A stretch of DNA of 64,000 nt from Endomychus coccineus (GCA_958510875.1 OY294067.1:254573736-254637735); one strand, 5' to 3'. Counted from the stretch's first letter, positions 52,615 to 64,000 are shown. Program-made: numbers and translations. The notes: generated by a model not told the origin, from the letters alone.

Positions 52615-53215
52615 ATTATGGGGTGGCAAAATCGAGAAAATCGGCCAATTTCGCACCCCTAATATGTTATCTTGCAATTTACGTGTTTTAGGCATTTCGA
52701 ATGCACCATGGGGTTTTTTTGAGTCGTTGATCACGAATCCGTAACCAGATTTACTTGCAATCCATCGTAGGGGTGGTCAAATCGACAAAATTGGCCCATT
52801 TCGCTCCCCTATATGTTATTTTGCAATTTACGTGTTTTTGGCTTTTCTGATGCACCAAGGGTTTTTTTTGGGTCGCTGAATACGATTACGAAGCCAGATT
52901 TACTCCGAAGTAATTTGAAAATGTGGAAATAATAAAAATTTAGAAGCGTGTCAAATTAGCCATTTTTGTAAATTTCTCACCCCTACGATGATATTCGAGT
53001 AAATCTGACTTCGGAATCGTATTCAGCGACCCAAAAAACCCTTCTCGGTGCATTCGAAATGCCTAAAACGTAAATTGCAAAATATCATATGAGGGTGTAA
53101 AATTGACCAATTCTGTCGATTTTACCACCCCTACGATGGATTGCAAGTAAATCTGGCTACGGATTCGCGTTCAGCAACCCAAAAAACCTCCTAGGTGCAC
53201 TCGAAATGTCAAAAT
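52615..53215. mobile_element. foldback with internal tandem structure
   Basis: The left half holds two direct copies of a unit of about 170 bases (GGGTGG.AAATCGA..AAATTGG, TTGCAATTTACGTGTTTT.GG, GGGTCGCTGA.TACGA). The right half (52975-53215) is the reverse complement with two copies again. The centre is about 52920-52975. The GTCGTTGATCACGAAT motif links it to the foldbacks at 1995-2716 and 8350-9700. No coding content. Confidence 0.8.
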
Positions 53216-53219
53216 ACCT

Positions 53220-54832
53220 TTTTTGTAGAAAATACAATTCAAGACATGGAGATTTTGGGCCATTTTCGCCCTCCAATGGGTGGGGTTGGGGTTCCCAAGA
53301 GGTTTTAAGTTGTATGAATGATCCTAAGAACCTCCTGAAGGTAATGCATGAAAAAATTTTTGATTCGAACTTACATGTTTTTTTTTCCGGTTCATAGCTT
53401 GGACTACGTGGGCTATACTAACAATAAGAGAGCTAGTATGTTAGCGACATATTAAACCTGTCAAACGTTTTTGTACCTGCCTGTTTTCGAGATCCAATTG
53501 CCGAATACAGTTCAAATCATTCTAAATTCTACAATATTTCATCAATAAATAAAGATGATATATTTCCGCAAAAAGTTTTTTGCGTGTTCATATTTAGAAA
53601 AAAGTCTAGAATGTATTTTCATATAGCTGAAGCTATTTTAAAGTCGGAAAAATGAAAATGATGCATTTACGCAGAAAACTTTTCGTGACATTTGGAAAGG
53701 TTTCCAAATACTAAATAAACAAATATGTCTTACATAACTAATTTCAGCTAAACGAAAGTTAAGCCCATTTAAATATCAAGTCTTCAATAAAATGTTATAA
53801 TTCACTCAATTATTATGTGTGTTCGTTCTCTATCTTTAACAAAATATAGTTATCAGGTTGGTTAATTGAACAAGTGTTGTCTGCGGGACGCAGCATCTCC
53901 TTGTTCGCAAGGTTCCAGGTAGACTACGTTACGCTTCAGTCTTATCACCAGTATAGTACATAAACAAATTACTTACAGATATTAATTCAAAGCAGATGTG
54001 AATATTCAATTTCGAAATCTGCAACTGCAATATTTTGTCAGGCACTATACATAGTTAAATAAGTTTTGTTTTAACATTCAAGGAAGGATATATTAAAATT
54101 AATTGGGATAATATTTCCACTTAAGGTAGATTGGAAGCTGTGAATATCGTTTTGCATAATATGTAGCATGTCTGCAATGGATATTATGCTCCAGCTGAAT
54201 CTGGCATCGAATCAAGAACATTACACAGCCCTGTTTTGTTTTAGTTCATATTAAACATTCACATGTGAACATTACGAGTGTTCTATGTCTAATGCTTGAG
54301 ATAATATTATCTTTGCGCCGAGCAAATTCGCTTGAAATTGAATTCTATAATCTCTGGCGGCACAATTACTGGTTTATTTATCCAGTCAAGGGATTATGTT
54401 GGGGCGGTAATACAGATTTGGATACTTTGTTTTAACTTCGTGTGTGATTGCATGTAAATGCATATAGACTCAGGTTAATGTAATCCCTTTTCTCTTGCAC
54501 TATCTGATTCAAAATGGAATTTATTAACAGTACTAACAACGCTTATTTACGGGCTTGAAGATTAAACTACTCAAAATGTGGAATCCACGTTTCAACTGTC
54601 ATGTTCAGTTATCAGTGTGATGTCACTGCTCTGTAATCAAAATTTCAAGCGCATGGCACAAATGTTTCAGATTCATCTAATGGCTATCTCATGCCTTGCA
54701 GATTGTTTTCGATGCTCTATTATTATTTGAGTAGATATTATTCTTGGTGTGTCATACCGTCTGGAACAATTACATCATTAGGTCGGAAAGCATGACTTTT
54801 CAGAATCCTGTAATCTTTTTATTATAGCAAAT
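53220..54832. other. intergenic, nothing recognised
   Basis: AT-rich without recognised frames; the sequence at 54350-54395 has weak similarity to 63680-63715 but no defined repeat. Confidence 0.4.
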
Positions 54833-55308
54833 AGTAGTATAGGAATCTTCCATCCCTATACGAGTTTACCTAGAATCCCGGAATTATAGAAGATGACCTT
54901 ATTTATATTGAATGTTATGTAAGTATATGTTTAGATCTCGGATCTCGGCCACCAAGCATTACGTCAATATATTAAACATTTTGGTTGGCACAGATACCTT
55001 GACATTCTAGGCTAGTTTAGTAGAACAACAACAATAATGACATAATATATATAATTAGGTAGAGCATTAAGAATAAGATATAGTATATTCATACATCATT
55101 GATGCGGATGGATGGTATTGTGAATGATCCATACTTGTAATTATTGTAATGAGTATAGAGTAAGACATTGAGCTATAATGGCGTCGAACTCTAAGTTGAA
55201 GTAAAGTGTAACCCTTTTGTAAATTGATGTGTTTCTATTCCCTATACCCACACCAGGACCACGGGTCAGCTTAGGGCTAACCGCCCAACTTAAGATCTGA
55301 TCCCCACA
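54833..55308 (+). repeat. 5' LTR (476 bp)
   Basis: Begins AGTAGTATAGGAATC and ends GATCCCCACA. Differs from the 3' LTR by about three substitutions (first base A/T, GAGTTTACC/GAGATTACC, AAATTG/AAAGTG) and lacks a 7-base AAACAGT. It should contain the promoter for the element RNA. Confidence 0.95.
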
Positions 55309-55326
55309 TGGCGATCTCTACCAGTC
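55309..55326 (+). promoter_or_regulatory. candidate tRNA primer-binding site
   Basis: TGGCGATCTCTACCAG starts directly after the LTR. TGG is the complement of a tRNA CCA end. The particular tRNA could not be assigned by eye. Confidence 0.5.
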
Positions 55327-55660
55327 TTTTTTCTTATGGAAAAAAAAAGAAACGAACCGCATCCTGTCCATATCCATGTACGTACAAATGGAAAGAATAG
55401 GGAAGTAACTCCCACAAATTGTATTGGCTTAACAGGAAGACATAATGAATTGGGAATTGGAATTGGAGAATGGGAAATGGAAATTGCAAATGGAAATCGA
55501 GATGAACATCCAGGATGCAAGCGATGGGGTGAAAAAAAAAGGCATCAGAAAAAGTCAACCAACATTGGTGTAGTGCTTCGAACATCATGTGAGTAATGAC
55601 TGTTTTAGACAATCTTAGGTTTATTTTTCTAGAAGAATTAAGATCTAAATAGTATATAAT

Positions 55661-56568
55661 TTGTTCAATTTGTTCAATTCAATGTCAATTATGTCGGAAA
55701 AGTTTGATTTACGCACCGCGACCTCTTTACTTCCAGTAATGAATGGAAATAATGAAGTCACGAAACAGTTAATCGATTTTATCGAATTATACAGCGACAT
55801 GCTAGATAATTCTGGAAGGGTATTTTTAATAAATTTCGTTTTAAAAACTAGGCTCAGCCAAAATGCAAAACTGAGAGTCAAGAAAGCATACGACTCAGTT
55901 GAGGCATTGGTTCAGGACATAAAAGGTAAACTGCTTACGAGAAAATCGGAGGCTGCCCTCGCAAATGAATTCCATAGCGCAAAGCAAGGAATCAAAAGCA
56001 TTGATAGCTTTGGAGGAACTGTTGAAGGTTTATTGGTAGATCTGACAATAGCACAAGCGAAAGGAAACGAAGAAACAGCAAATATCTTGAGGTCGGTTAA
56101 CGAAAGATTAGCTGTAAATATTTTCGCTAATGGTCTAAACAATAACGACCTACGCACAATAGTAAAGGCTAGAAATTACGACAATTTGGCCGACGCTATT
56201 TGTGGAGCAGTGGAAGAAAATGGATCTCTACATACAGAGAAAACCAAAGTGGAAACATTCCACATGCGAGACTATAGGGTCAAGCAAGGTAACAATTTTG
56301 GCGCAAGGCATCAAAATTATAGAAAACAATACAAGCCCTTCAGAGGGAACAACCAATGTTACAATAGCAATTTTCAACAAATCAAACAAGACAGAGTGTT
56401 GAACGCAAACACAAACCTTTTGGAAATAATTTTCAAAATAATAATGGGTTCAAACCCAAAAATCAAGGTTGCTTTACAGCTCAAATGGCAGGTAATCAAA
56501 ATAGTAGTAGCACTTCAGAAGAAGAGGTGAAAAGTTCACTTAAGAATCAGTTTTTTCGTTCCGAATAG
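55661..56568 (+). pseudogene. Ty3/Gypsy gag (frameshifted near 3' end)
   Basis: Open from 55661 (the second ATG, at 55682, is a plausible start: MSIMSEKFDLRTATSLLPVM). The capsid-like region is alpha-helical and includes LIDFIELYSDML and SDFHSAKQ-type LYSINE-rich helices, ending around residue 190 at NYDNLADAICGAVEENG. An Asn/Gln/Arg-rich nucleic-acid-binding tail follows, without a clear CCHC knuckle. Near 56375 the tail continues only in another frame (SVERKHKPFGNNFQNNNGFK) to a TAG at 56566-56568, so a one-base indel is likely. Gag packages the element RNA into particles. Confidence 0.8.
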
Positions 56569-56875
56569 AGTGAATGAAAATCTAAGTACGAATGGAATGA
56601 ATTGTGTGAAAATGAAATATGGAATGAATGAATTAAATTTTCTTATCGACACAGGATCTTCAGTCAGTGTCATTTTCAAGGAAGTTATTCAAAATTCAGA
56701 GAGGATAAACGAAAACAAAAAAGTAAACATACAAGGAATCGCTAGTTCCGTAATGTCACAAGGCTCCGTCAACATAAATTTAAAAGTAAACAACATAGCT
56801 TTTGAACAAGAATTTATAGTTTTAAATCAATTTACTAACGGAATTCAAGGAATACTGGGGTCAATTTCTTTTTAA
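56531..56875 (+). pseudogene. Ty3/Gypsy aspartic protease
   Basis: Contains LNFLIDTGSSVSVIF, the DTGS active site of a retroviral-type aspartic protease, near residue 25-35 of the open stretch, and a second structural block NGIQGILGS, where an ILGxDFL motif is expected. The frame closes at 56875, just where it should run on into RT, because of a one-base shift near 56860. It would cleave Gag and Pol. There is overlap with the end of gag in another frame. Confidence 0.8.
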
Positions 56876-59025
56876 AACATAAAGCAATAATAAATTATGA
56901 AACGTTTACGTTTTCCTTCATGCTGAATAATGAAAAAATTTCAATGTCAATTCATTCAAGGTATGAATGTTATACAACAATTCCTGCAAGGTGTGAAATT
57001 GTACGATACTTCGATGTAAGAGAGAACGAAGAATGCGTTGTTTTGAATGAGGAAATATGCAACGGTGTTTTTATTGCAGGCACAGTAGTAAAACCAGTAC
57101 AAGGTCAAGTTCCTGTACGTATTTTAAATTCGAATGAAAGAGAAGTGAAAATTAGGAATTTTATCCCTACCACTGACAAGTTATCAAATTATAATATATG
57201 TAAATTCAAAAAAGATTACATGACAGTTGAGCGAGTAGAGAAACTTTTAGAAAAAGTAAATTTGGACACGTTACACGGAGAGGAAAAAACGACTATTGAA
57301 AAAATCTGTGCAAAATATGCCGATGTTTTTCATTTAGAAAACGACCCTCTCACGGTAACAAATATCACAAAACAAGGAATTCATCTGAATAAGGACTCTA
57401 GTCCAGTATTCGTGAGACCGTATAGGTTGCCAATCGCACAGAAAGATGAAATTCATAAGCACATAGATAAGATGCTGCAAGATGGCATAATTGAGGAAAC
57501 CATATCTGAATGGTCTTCCCCGCTTCTAATTGTACCAAAGAAGCAAGTAGACAAAAATGGAGTAAAAAAGTGGAGAGTAGTAATAGACTATCGTTTACTC
57601 AATAAACAGATAGAAGATGATAGGTTTCCACTTCCCTCAATATCAGAAATTCTAGATTCATTATCAGGAGTAGTATATTTTTCACATTTGGATTTGTCAC
57701 AAGGATATTACCAGGTGGAATTAGATACGGAAAGCAGGAAATGCACCACTTTCACTACGGACAGAGGTCAATATCAGCTAACAAGGCTACCAATGGGATT
57801 AAAGATAAGCCCAAGTGTATTTTCCAGAGTCATGACAATGGCTATGACAGGATTAAATTATGAATCGTGTTTCATATATTTGGACGATCTTATAGTTTTT
57901 GGCAAAGATTTGACGACACACAACGTAAATCTCGTAAAAATTTTACAACGATTAAAAGATGTAAATTTGAAATTAAATCCAAGCAAATGCGAATTTTTAA
58001 AGAAAGAAATTTTATATTTAGGTCATTTAATTTCCGCAAATCCTTTAAATCAATTAGCAAGAAAAAATGCATCTTTCAATTGGGACGATAAGTGTCAAAA
58101 ATCTTTCGAAACTCTGAAACTAGCTCTCATGAGCACGCCAATCCTGCAATACCCAAATTTTGAAAAGGAAAATAGATTCATTTTGAAATGTGACGCATCG
58201 GGATATTCGATAGGAACGGTGTTATCCAACAGTGATGACCGACCTGTCGCATATGCCAGCAGAACATTGAACAAGGCAGAACAAAATTATTGCACAATCG
58301 AAAAAGAACTTTTGACAATAGTTTGGGCCGTAAAGCATTTCAGACCCTATCTATATGGTCGAACCTTTGATATATACACTGATCACAGACCACTGGTATA
58401 TCTTTTTGGCATGACAAACCCATCTAGTAGATTGACAAAATTTAGACTGACTCTAGAAGAGTATGATTTTACTATAAATTATATAAAAGGCACGGATAAT
58501 GTTACAGCCGATGCTTTATCAAGGATTCGTATTGAATCATCAGAACTTAAGACGATGTGTAATAAAACATCGGAGAAAATATTTGCAATCACAAGAGCAC
58601 AAAAGGTAAAAGCAGAAAAGGAAGGACAAATTAATAAGAACGATCACGACACTAATAGGATTGGCCACCCGGGAGTAGTCGAACTTATAAAACGTCCTAC
58701 CGATTGTGTGTTACTAGAAGTGTTATCTGAGGAAGAATTTGATGAATTAAACAAGGAAAAATGTCTAGACAAAAATTTTAACAATTCATTATATTATGAT
58801 GAAGAAAGAAAATTGATTTACATAAAACTACAATTTCGATCGGCATTGTACCTAAGGGCATTGTTGAGAAGTGTAGAAAATTTATGTAAGGATTTCAATA
58901 TTGCTGAAATATGCATCATGAAAAATTCCAAAAACAAGGAATTAATAACCGCGCTTAATAAAGAAATCCGCCGGTTTTGTAATAGGATTAAAAATAAATG
59001 TTATACCAGACGTATTAACAATTAG
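56876..59025 (+). pseudogene. Ty3/Gypsy reverse transcriptase and RNase H
   Basis: Open for over 700 codons (ATG at 56920). RT: WSSPLLIVPKKQVDKNG, YRLLNKQIEDDRFPLP, motif A HLDLSQGYYQVEL, motif B LPMGLKISPSVFSRVM, motif C CFIYLDDLIVF, then YLGHLISA. The sequence jumps from LISA to NPLNQLARKNASFNW: the usual connection segment of about 50 residues (ending GYYRRFI...KPL) is missing in frame near 58040. RNase H follows: FILKCDASGYSIGTVL, ASRTLNKAEQNYCTIEKELL, IYTDHRPLVYLFG. It ends at 59025 because of a shift; integrase continues in another frame. It would copy the genomic RNA into DNA. Confidence 0.9.
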
Positions 59026-60061
59026 TGAAAAAGAATGTAGACAATTAATCTTAAATGATTTTCATACATTAAAAACAGGAGGACACGCAGGTATAAACCG
59101 CATGTTCAATAACATAAAATCAAAATATACTTGGTCAGGTCTAAAGTCAGACATAGAGAAGTTTGTAAAACGCTGTGACGATTGTCAGCGATATAAACAC
59201 TCTAGACCTACCAAAGAAACACTAACAGTGACTACCACAGCATCAGCGTCTTTTGAGAAGGTGTTTCTTGATTTAGTAGGTCCGATAGGCCACGAAATCG
59301 GTGACGATCGATATATACTTACTCTTCAATGTGAATTAAGTAAATTTGTCGAAGCTTATCCAATACCTAATAAAGAAGCTAGCACAGTTGCAAAAGCATT
59401 CGTCACTAATTTTGTACTAAGGTATGGGATACCCAGGGAAATAGCCCACGACCAGGGTACAGAATTTTTGTCGGAAGTGTTCAAGCAATCTTGTAATGTG
59501 TTAGGAATAAAACAGCTAAATTCAACAGCTTACAATCATGAAACGATGGGAGCCCTCGAAAATTCTCATAAGCACCTAGGCGCGTATTTAAGAATTCAAG
59601 TGGCAAAATTTAAAGATTCATGGACCGAATGGGTACCATTTTGGACTTTTGCATACAACAACACAGTTCATACGGGAACAAAGTACAAACCGCACGACCT
59701 AGTGTTCGGGAAATCGTGCAATTTACCTTCCAACATAACGGAACAGGTAGAACCCGTGTACAACTTCGAGAATTATCCGGTTGAGTTGAAGTATCGACTC
59801 CAACAAGCATGTAAAGAAGCTAGGGATAATCTGATAGTATCGAAACTGGAACGTGTGCAAAAATCTAGGGAAAATTGTAATATAGTTAATTTCAAGATAG
59901 GTGATAAGGTATTAGTGAAAAGTGTTCCGAAAAATAAACTTGAACAATTATACAAGGGTCCTTTCGTGATTACGGAAGAAAGGAACCCCAATGTAGTGAT
60001 AAAATTAGGAAACAACCAAGTGGAAATACATAAAAATAGACTAAAACTGTACCATGATTAG
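58996..60061 (+). pseudogene. Ty3/Gypsy integrase
   Basis: From about 58996 the frame reads VIPDVLTISEKECRQLILND. The HHCC zinc finger follows (FHTLKTGGHAG then RCDDCQRYK). The catalytic core has Asp in FLDLVGPIG, Asp in AHDQGTEFLS and Glu in GALENSHKHLG, all intact. The C-terminal segment has an SH3-like GDKVLVKSVPKNKLEQLYKG and ends RLKLYHD with TAG at 60059-60061, 99 bases before the 3' LTR. No chromodomain is seen. ATG-initiated reading would start only at 59102; in the element it is the end of Pol, separated from RT by a one-base shift. It inserts the DNA copy. Confidence 0.9.
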
Positions 60062-60151
60062 ATAAGGAAAAATGTTGTTTGTAAAATAAAAATAAGGTAC
60101 GTCAATGGGAAAAAAATGTTAAATCTGTCAATTGAACATTTTTTACCCCGC

Positions 60152-60160
60152 GTAGGGAGG
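60152..60160 (+). promoter_or_regulatory. polypurine tract
   Basis: GTAGGGAGG directly upstream of the 3' LTR, the usual position for second-strand priming. Confidence 0.6.
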
Positions 60161-60643
60161 TGTAGTATAGGAATCTTCCATCCCTATACGAGATTACCTA
60201 GAATCCCGGAATTATAGAAGATGACCTTATTTATATTGAATGTTATGTAAGTATATGTTTAGATCTCGGATCTCGGCCACCAAGCATTACGTCAATATAT
60301 TAAACATTTTGGTTGGCACAGATACCTTGACATTCTAGGCTAGTTTAGTAGAACAACAACAATAAACAGTAATGACATAATATATATAATTAGGTAGAGC
60401 ATTAAGAATAAGATATAGTATATTCATACATCATTGATGCGGATGGATGGTATTGTGAATGATCCATACTTGTAATTATTGTAATGAGTATAGAGTAAGA
60501 CATTGAGCTATAATGGCGTCGAACTCTAAGTTGAAGTAAAGTGTAACCCTTTTGTAAAGTGATGTGTTTCTATTCCCTATACCCACACCAGGACCACGGG
60601 TCAGCTTAGGGCTAACCGCCCAACTTAAGATCTGATCCCCACA
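60161..60643 (+). repeat. 3' LTR (483 bp)
   Basis: Begins TGTAGTATAGGAATC and ends GATCCCCACA. Near identical to the 5' LTR, with one 7-base difference, indicating a recent insertion. Confidence 0.95.
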
Positions 60644-60649
60644 AAATCT

Positions 60650-62275
60650 TTCAAATTTTCTTAATTTCAACACATTATTTTTCGTCATACCTTTTCAACT
60701 ATTTGTTTGGGATCACTCTTCTCATTACTTTGTTGGTTTAAAGATTAAATTTATTCCCTCTTCAAGTCGTCCGAACAGGATGCAATATCAATTTTCTTGG
60801 CAGAAAATGTGTAACTGTTACTAATAGTTTTTATTCAGAAGGGACTTAATGAAACTGTCATTCTAACACTACAGCATGAAAAAAAAAATGTTATTTTGAT
60901 AAAACGGTATGAAACTTGTACTTTACGAGAGCAAGGTGAAAAGTTCCTGAAAAATAAAACAGATGGCTCCAGAATCGGAAATTCCATGTGACGTTTGTGA
61001 TGTATAAAGTGAGGCAAATATGAAGAAAAAAAAGTAGGAAATATGATCATACGTATGAAAGAAATTTAGTTGGAATATGAAAAAAAATATTCAAATATGA
61101 TATTATTCATAAACATTAGATTGAAAGCACTTTGATATTGACGGTTGCTTTTTTCCTTCAGATGTCACTTTGTTTCGTTTAGCCACATGTGATGCACTTT
61201 TAACATGTTGTTCTATTAGAAACCTTTTCTCAGATATAAGCTACAAAGACAAAATACCATACGTAGAGCAAATTTTTCAAATAGGTACCTAACATCTTTG
61301 ACAAACCAATTCGTATAGTGGCTATCACCTATTTGCCATGGGGTGTAAAAAAACTTAAGTTTTCTTCCATATTATACGAGCCCCTATATATTTTGAAACA
61401 TGGAGATTCAATTTAATTTATTTGTAACTTCTCAATTCATATTGGACTAAAGGGTGACTCCTTTGAAATAAAAATTAACAATTTTCCTAAATAAAACTGG
61501 TCAATGGTGAACGAAAACACGTATTCTATAATTATTTTCATGCATCCAGATAACTCAATAATAAATTATGCAAATATAACCTACTTTTTCATAAATTATT
61601 AAATGACCAACTTTTTTATTTTTTTGGAGCCGTTATAATTACCGCTACGTAATCCTGAAATACGGTTTTAACTATCCAGCCGAATTGTAAGAAAATTTTT
61701 TTTTAGAATATGTGCTTTTGTCCACCATTGACCGGATTCATTCAAAAAAATTGTTCAGTTCTGTTTCAGGAGTTATGGGACTACGATCAAGGTTTGCCCC
61801 CCCTGTATGCCAGAGGCAAGGAACACTCTTTATACCGAAAAATCCTAATATTTGAAATCTTAAAATGTTACGTAAAATACACCTTGTGCATATTTAATGA
61901 ACCCCCTTCATGACACACCTTGTATAGCTTGTTTTTTAGAAACATTTTTTATGTTGAAAGGTCTGTATAGGTTTGAAAATAATAAATTTTGCAGACTGAG
62001 CAGAATACTTTTCCCATGTCCATAGACAATTCTGGAAATGGTTTAATCCACATAGACACTTTGATACCACTTGCCATTTTAAATAGACACACTGGCACAC
62101 TTCAAAGTCTAAATTTAATTTAACTCTAAGATTGTCGACACAACATTAAAGAAAACTTTTAACAATTATGCCGATCCTCGTGCCCTTAGTTTGGCAACAA
62201 ATAAATGGACCCCAACGGAGGCGGGTAATTAATTCTTAGTACCTACTTCCGTATTAAGTGAATATTTTAAACATC
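60650..62275. other. intergenic, nothing recognised
   Basis: Frames at 60835-61050 (minus) and 61710-61913 (plus) have no known motif. CCCCCCTGTATGCC near 61797 and CACACCTTGTATAGC near 61914 resemble the CAGGGTG-type ends seen elsewhere, but no element was closed. Confidence 0.35.
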
Positions 62276-62284
62276 AACAATATT

Positions 62285-62935
62285 ATTGGGATTCACCAGT
62301 GTCAAAGGAGTGTTTGGCGATATTCAAGCGCGATAAGAAGAACTTTTTGCGCCGTTTTGTAACCGTGAACGAAACATGGATCCATCGCAACATAGCAGAG
62401 ACCAAAAAACAGTCGAGACAGTGGACTTGTCCTGGCGAATCGGTGCCGAAAAATTCCAAAGTGGGTTTATCGAATGGCGACAGTTTTTTGGGCTCGGTAA
62501 CGTACATATCGATTGATTTGAAAAGGGCGAAATGATCATCGGCTTATATTATTAAAACAGAACTGTTCAACCGATTTGAAAGGAAAGCGGTCGCATTGGG
62601 CAAAAAAAAAAGTGCTCTTCCAACAGAACAACGCACCTGCGCACAGGTAAGCAGTCGAGATGACAAAATTGCATGAATTGCGCTTCGAATTTGATCGTCA
62701 TCCACCATATTTTCCAAATTTGTCCCCCTGCGATTTTTATCTATACCCAAACTTGAAGAAATGGCTCGGCGGAGAGAGATTTGGCTCCAATAATGAGGTC
62801 ATCGCTGAAAGAATCGCCTATTCTGAAGGATTGCTGAAATCGTATTATTTGAAAGGGAACGAAAAATTGGGAAAACATTGGACGGAGTGTATCGGGCTAC
62901 AAGGAGATTATGTTGAGAACTGGAATATGTTTTGC
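62285..62935 (+). pseudogene. mariner transposase relic
   Basis: Frame 1 (62299-62535) reads SKECLAIFKRDKKNFLRRFV, then TVNETWIHR, where mariners have TVDETWIH. A second block near 62605 reads VLFQQNNAPAHR instead of FHQDNAPxH. The third, in another frame (62660-63001), reads HPPYFPNLSPCDFYLYPNLK and KKWLGGERFGSNNEVIAE, then GDYVEN. Two of three catalytic Asp codons are changed to Asn and there are frameshifts, so it is inactive. The N-terminal DNA-binding part is absent. Confidence 0.8.
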
Positions 62936-63004
62936 CAAATAATTCATTGTTCAGGGACTTTTCACATTGCCCTCGTTTTAGGTCATTTTCTGTCATTTTA
63001 AATT

Positions 63005-64000
63005 ACTAACTAGATTCTTGGGAAAAACGTTATCACTTATCACTTTCATTAATATTTGAAATTACGTACATATTGAGCGATGTCTACCCCCATCCCTCAA
63101 TTTGTACCACATTCAGATTAATTCCTATTATTTAAGGAAATAATTTTAGATTTAGCTCAAGTTGATAACTGAGAATTACATTGTGTGGCGAAACAATTTG
63201 TTAGCATTATTTTTAATTCTCCAACTTCCGAAAGTTAATCTTGTCGAGTTCAAAAAGCTTTCATCATTGAAGCTGGAATGTTAGCATGCTATGAATGCAT
63301 GCAATTTCGAGTAGAGAACTGTTTTATCATTTCATTAAGAGTTGTCAATCATGATCAAAATCAATGAGGCTTAAGTAACACTGTGATTACGTTCATGTTT
63401 TGAATACGATTTTGAATAATCCCTTTGCTAGAAAAACAACTGCAATCAACATTGGCAATGCGAACGAGGTGAAACAAATGAATTAAATGAGCCGAATCTG
63501 AAACAATAGATGCCAGCAAATAGGTACATCGATTTTTAGGACAAAGGGGCCCATGTGTTGTTTTATTTACAGTAAACCACGGAAATTGCGTATGCGCACC
63601 CCTAATAATAACGTGTCATGTAAGCTCATGGTAAAATTAAACTTAACACCGTGCGAATTCCCTAAAATTGAAACTATAATAATCTCTGCCGCTATAATTA
63701 CTGGCTTAGTAATCCGGTCTGCACGTTATATACGACCCCTAATTCGAATTTTAGATGAACTTTGCTTAATTCATATGAATTTATTCCGAGTATCTACTTC
63801 ATTCCTACATTCTACTGCATTTTGATATGATGGGTTTCCATTTTGTGGGCACGCATAGCTTTTATTTAATGGTCTAGTATTCTAATTATGCCACGTAGCT
63901 ACTACGCTCTATGAAATGCTGCTATTTTAGGCAACTTTTATCACAGCAATTTGGAATAAGGAGTGATCCCCACAATCGTGTATTTTCATGATGTTTATTC
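63005..64000. other. intergenic, nothing recognised
   Basis: A 90-codon plus-strand frame at 63553-63825 contains a hydrophobic stretch (IIISAAIITGLVI) but no known domain; too little support for a gene. Confidence 0.35.

Larger units (their letters stand above)
54833..60643 (+). mobile_element. Ty3/Gypsy LTR retrotransposon, near complete
   Basis: Two near-identical LTRs (476 and 483 bp) enclose gag, protease, RT/RNase H and integrase in Ty3/Gypsy order. Flanking AAAT (54829-54832 and 60644-60647) is a 4-base target duplication. A primer-binding site candidate follows the left LTR and a purine tract precedes the right LTR. No env frame is present. The element is not autonomous as read, because of frame breaks in gag, between protease and RT and before integrase, and a deletion after the RT palm. 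Confidence 0.93.

Noticed and set aside
54350..54395. A repeat shared with 63680-63715
   Set aside because: The similarity (TATAAT...TCTCTG.CG...ATTACTGG) is short and broken; not enough to define a family.
60650..61100. An env gene or a second gene set after the LTR element
   Set aside because: Integrase ends 99 bases before the 3' LTR and nothing downstream has membrane or glycoprotein features.
63960..63985. A further LTR end (GATCCCCACA)
   Set aside because: Only about 10 bases match the LTR end and the preceding sequence does not match the LTR.

Overview
This 64 kb window looks like repeat-rich intergenic DNA of an arthropod nuclear genome, most likely an insect. The evidence is strong AT richness, (CCTAA)n/(TTAGG)n arthropod telomere-type repeats, a spliced tyrosine-recombinase gene of insect Crypton type, and many transposon families that are common in insects. 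I found no convincing host protein-coding gene and no bacterial-style operons. I cannot name the species.

Layout. 0.8-3.1 kb: a decayed Penelope-like element (PLE, family 1) on the minus strand, split by a 722 bp foldback element. 3.2-5.1 kb: a Tc1/mariner-superfamily transposon with long inverted repeats, whose transposase is broken by one in-frame TGA. 6.3-9.7 kb: a mariner-type relic, two head-to-head PLE-1 fragments, and a foldback that shares its arm sequence with the flanks of an internally deleted Tc1-like element. 13.7-16.2 kb: a LINE tail and a broken Crypton-like element (copy B) that contains a large palindrome and a LINE endonuclease fragment. 17.8-19.5 kb: a TIR-bounded element with the C-terminal remains of an integrase-type transposase, itself split by a MITE. 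20.5-22.0 kb: an apparently intact two-exon Crypton-like tyrosine recombinase (copy A, about 369 aa), followed by a 100-nt hairpin. 25-28 kb: a LINE relic and older repeats. 28.4-33.3 kb: PLE-1 inverted termini, a 474 bp tandem repeat carrying a tRNA-like segment, and a 12-unit satellite of about 160 bp in which every unit carries a telomere-type (CCTAA)n block. 33.7-35.0 kb: large AG/ACAG and TA microsatellites. 35.9-39.6 kb: a PLE thumb fragment, a 936 bp palindrome and an RT/RNase H LINE relic. 40-43 kb and 51.2-52.5 kb: PLE family 2 relics whose ends carry hammerhead-ribozyme sequences. 43-50 kb: hAT and MULE relics and a satellite of about 165 bp. 54.8-60.6 kb: a nearly complete, young Ty3/Gypsy LTR retrotransposon with gag, protease, RT/RNase H and integrase, interrupted by single-base frameshifts. 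62.3-62.9 kb: a mariner relic.

The main story is nested transposition. The only gene that looks functional by sequence is the Crypton-like recombinase at 20585-21814. The most notable non-coding signals are the hammerhead ribozyme motifs in PLE-2 termini, with a covarying stem I between two copies, the telomere-motif satellite, and a series of large near-perfect palindromes. All family assignments come from motifs read by eye; no database search was run.
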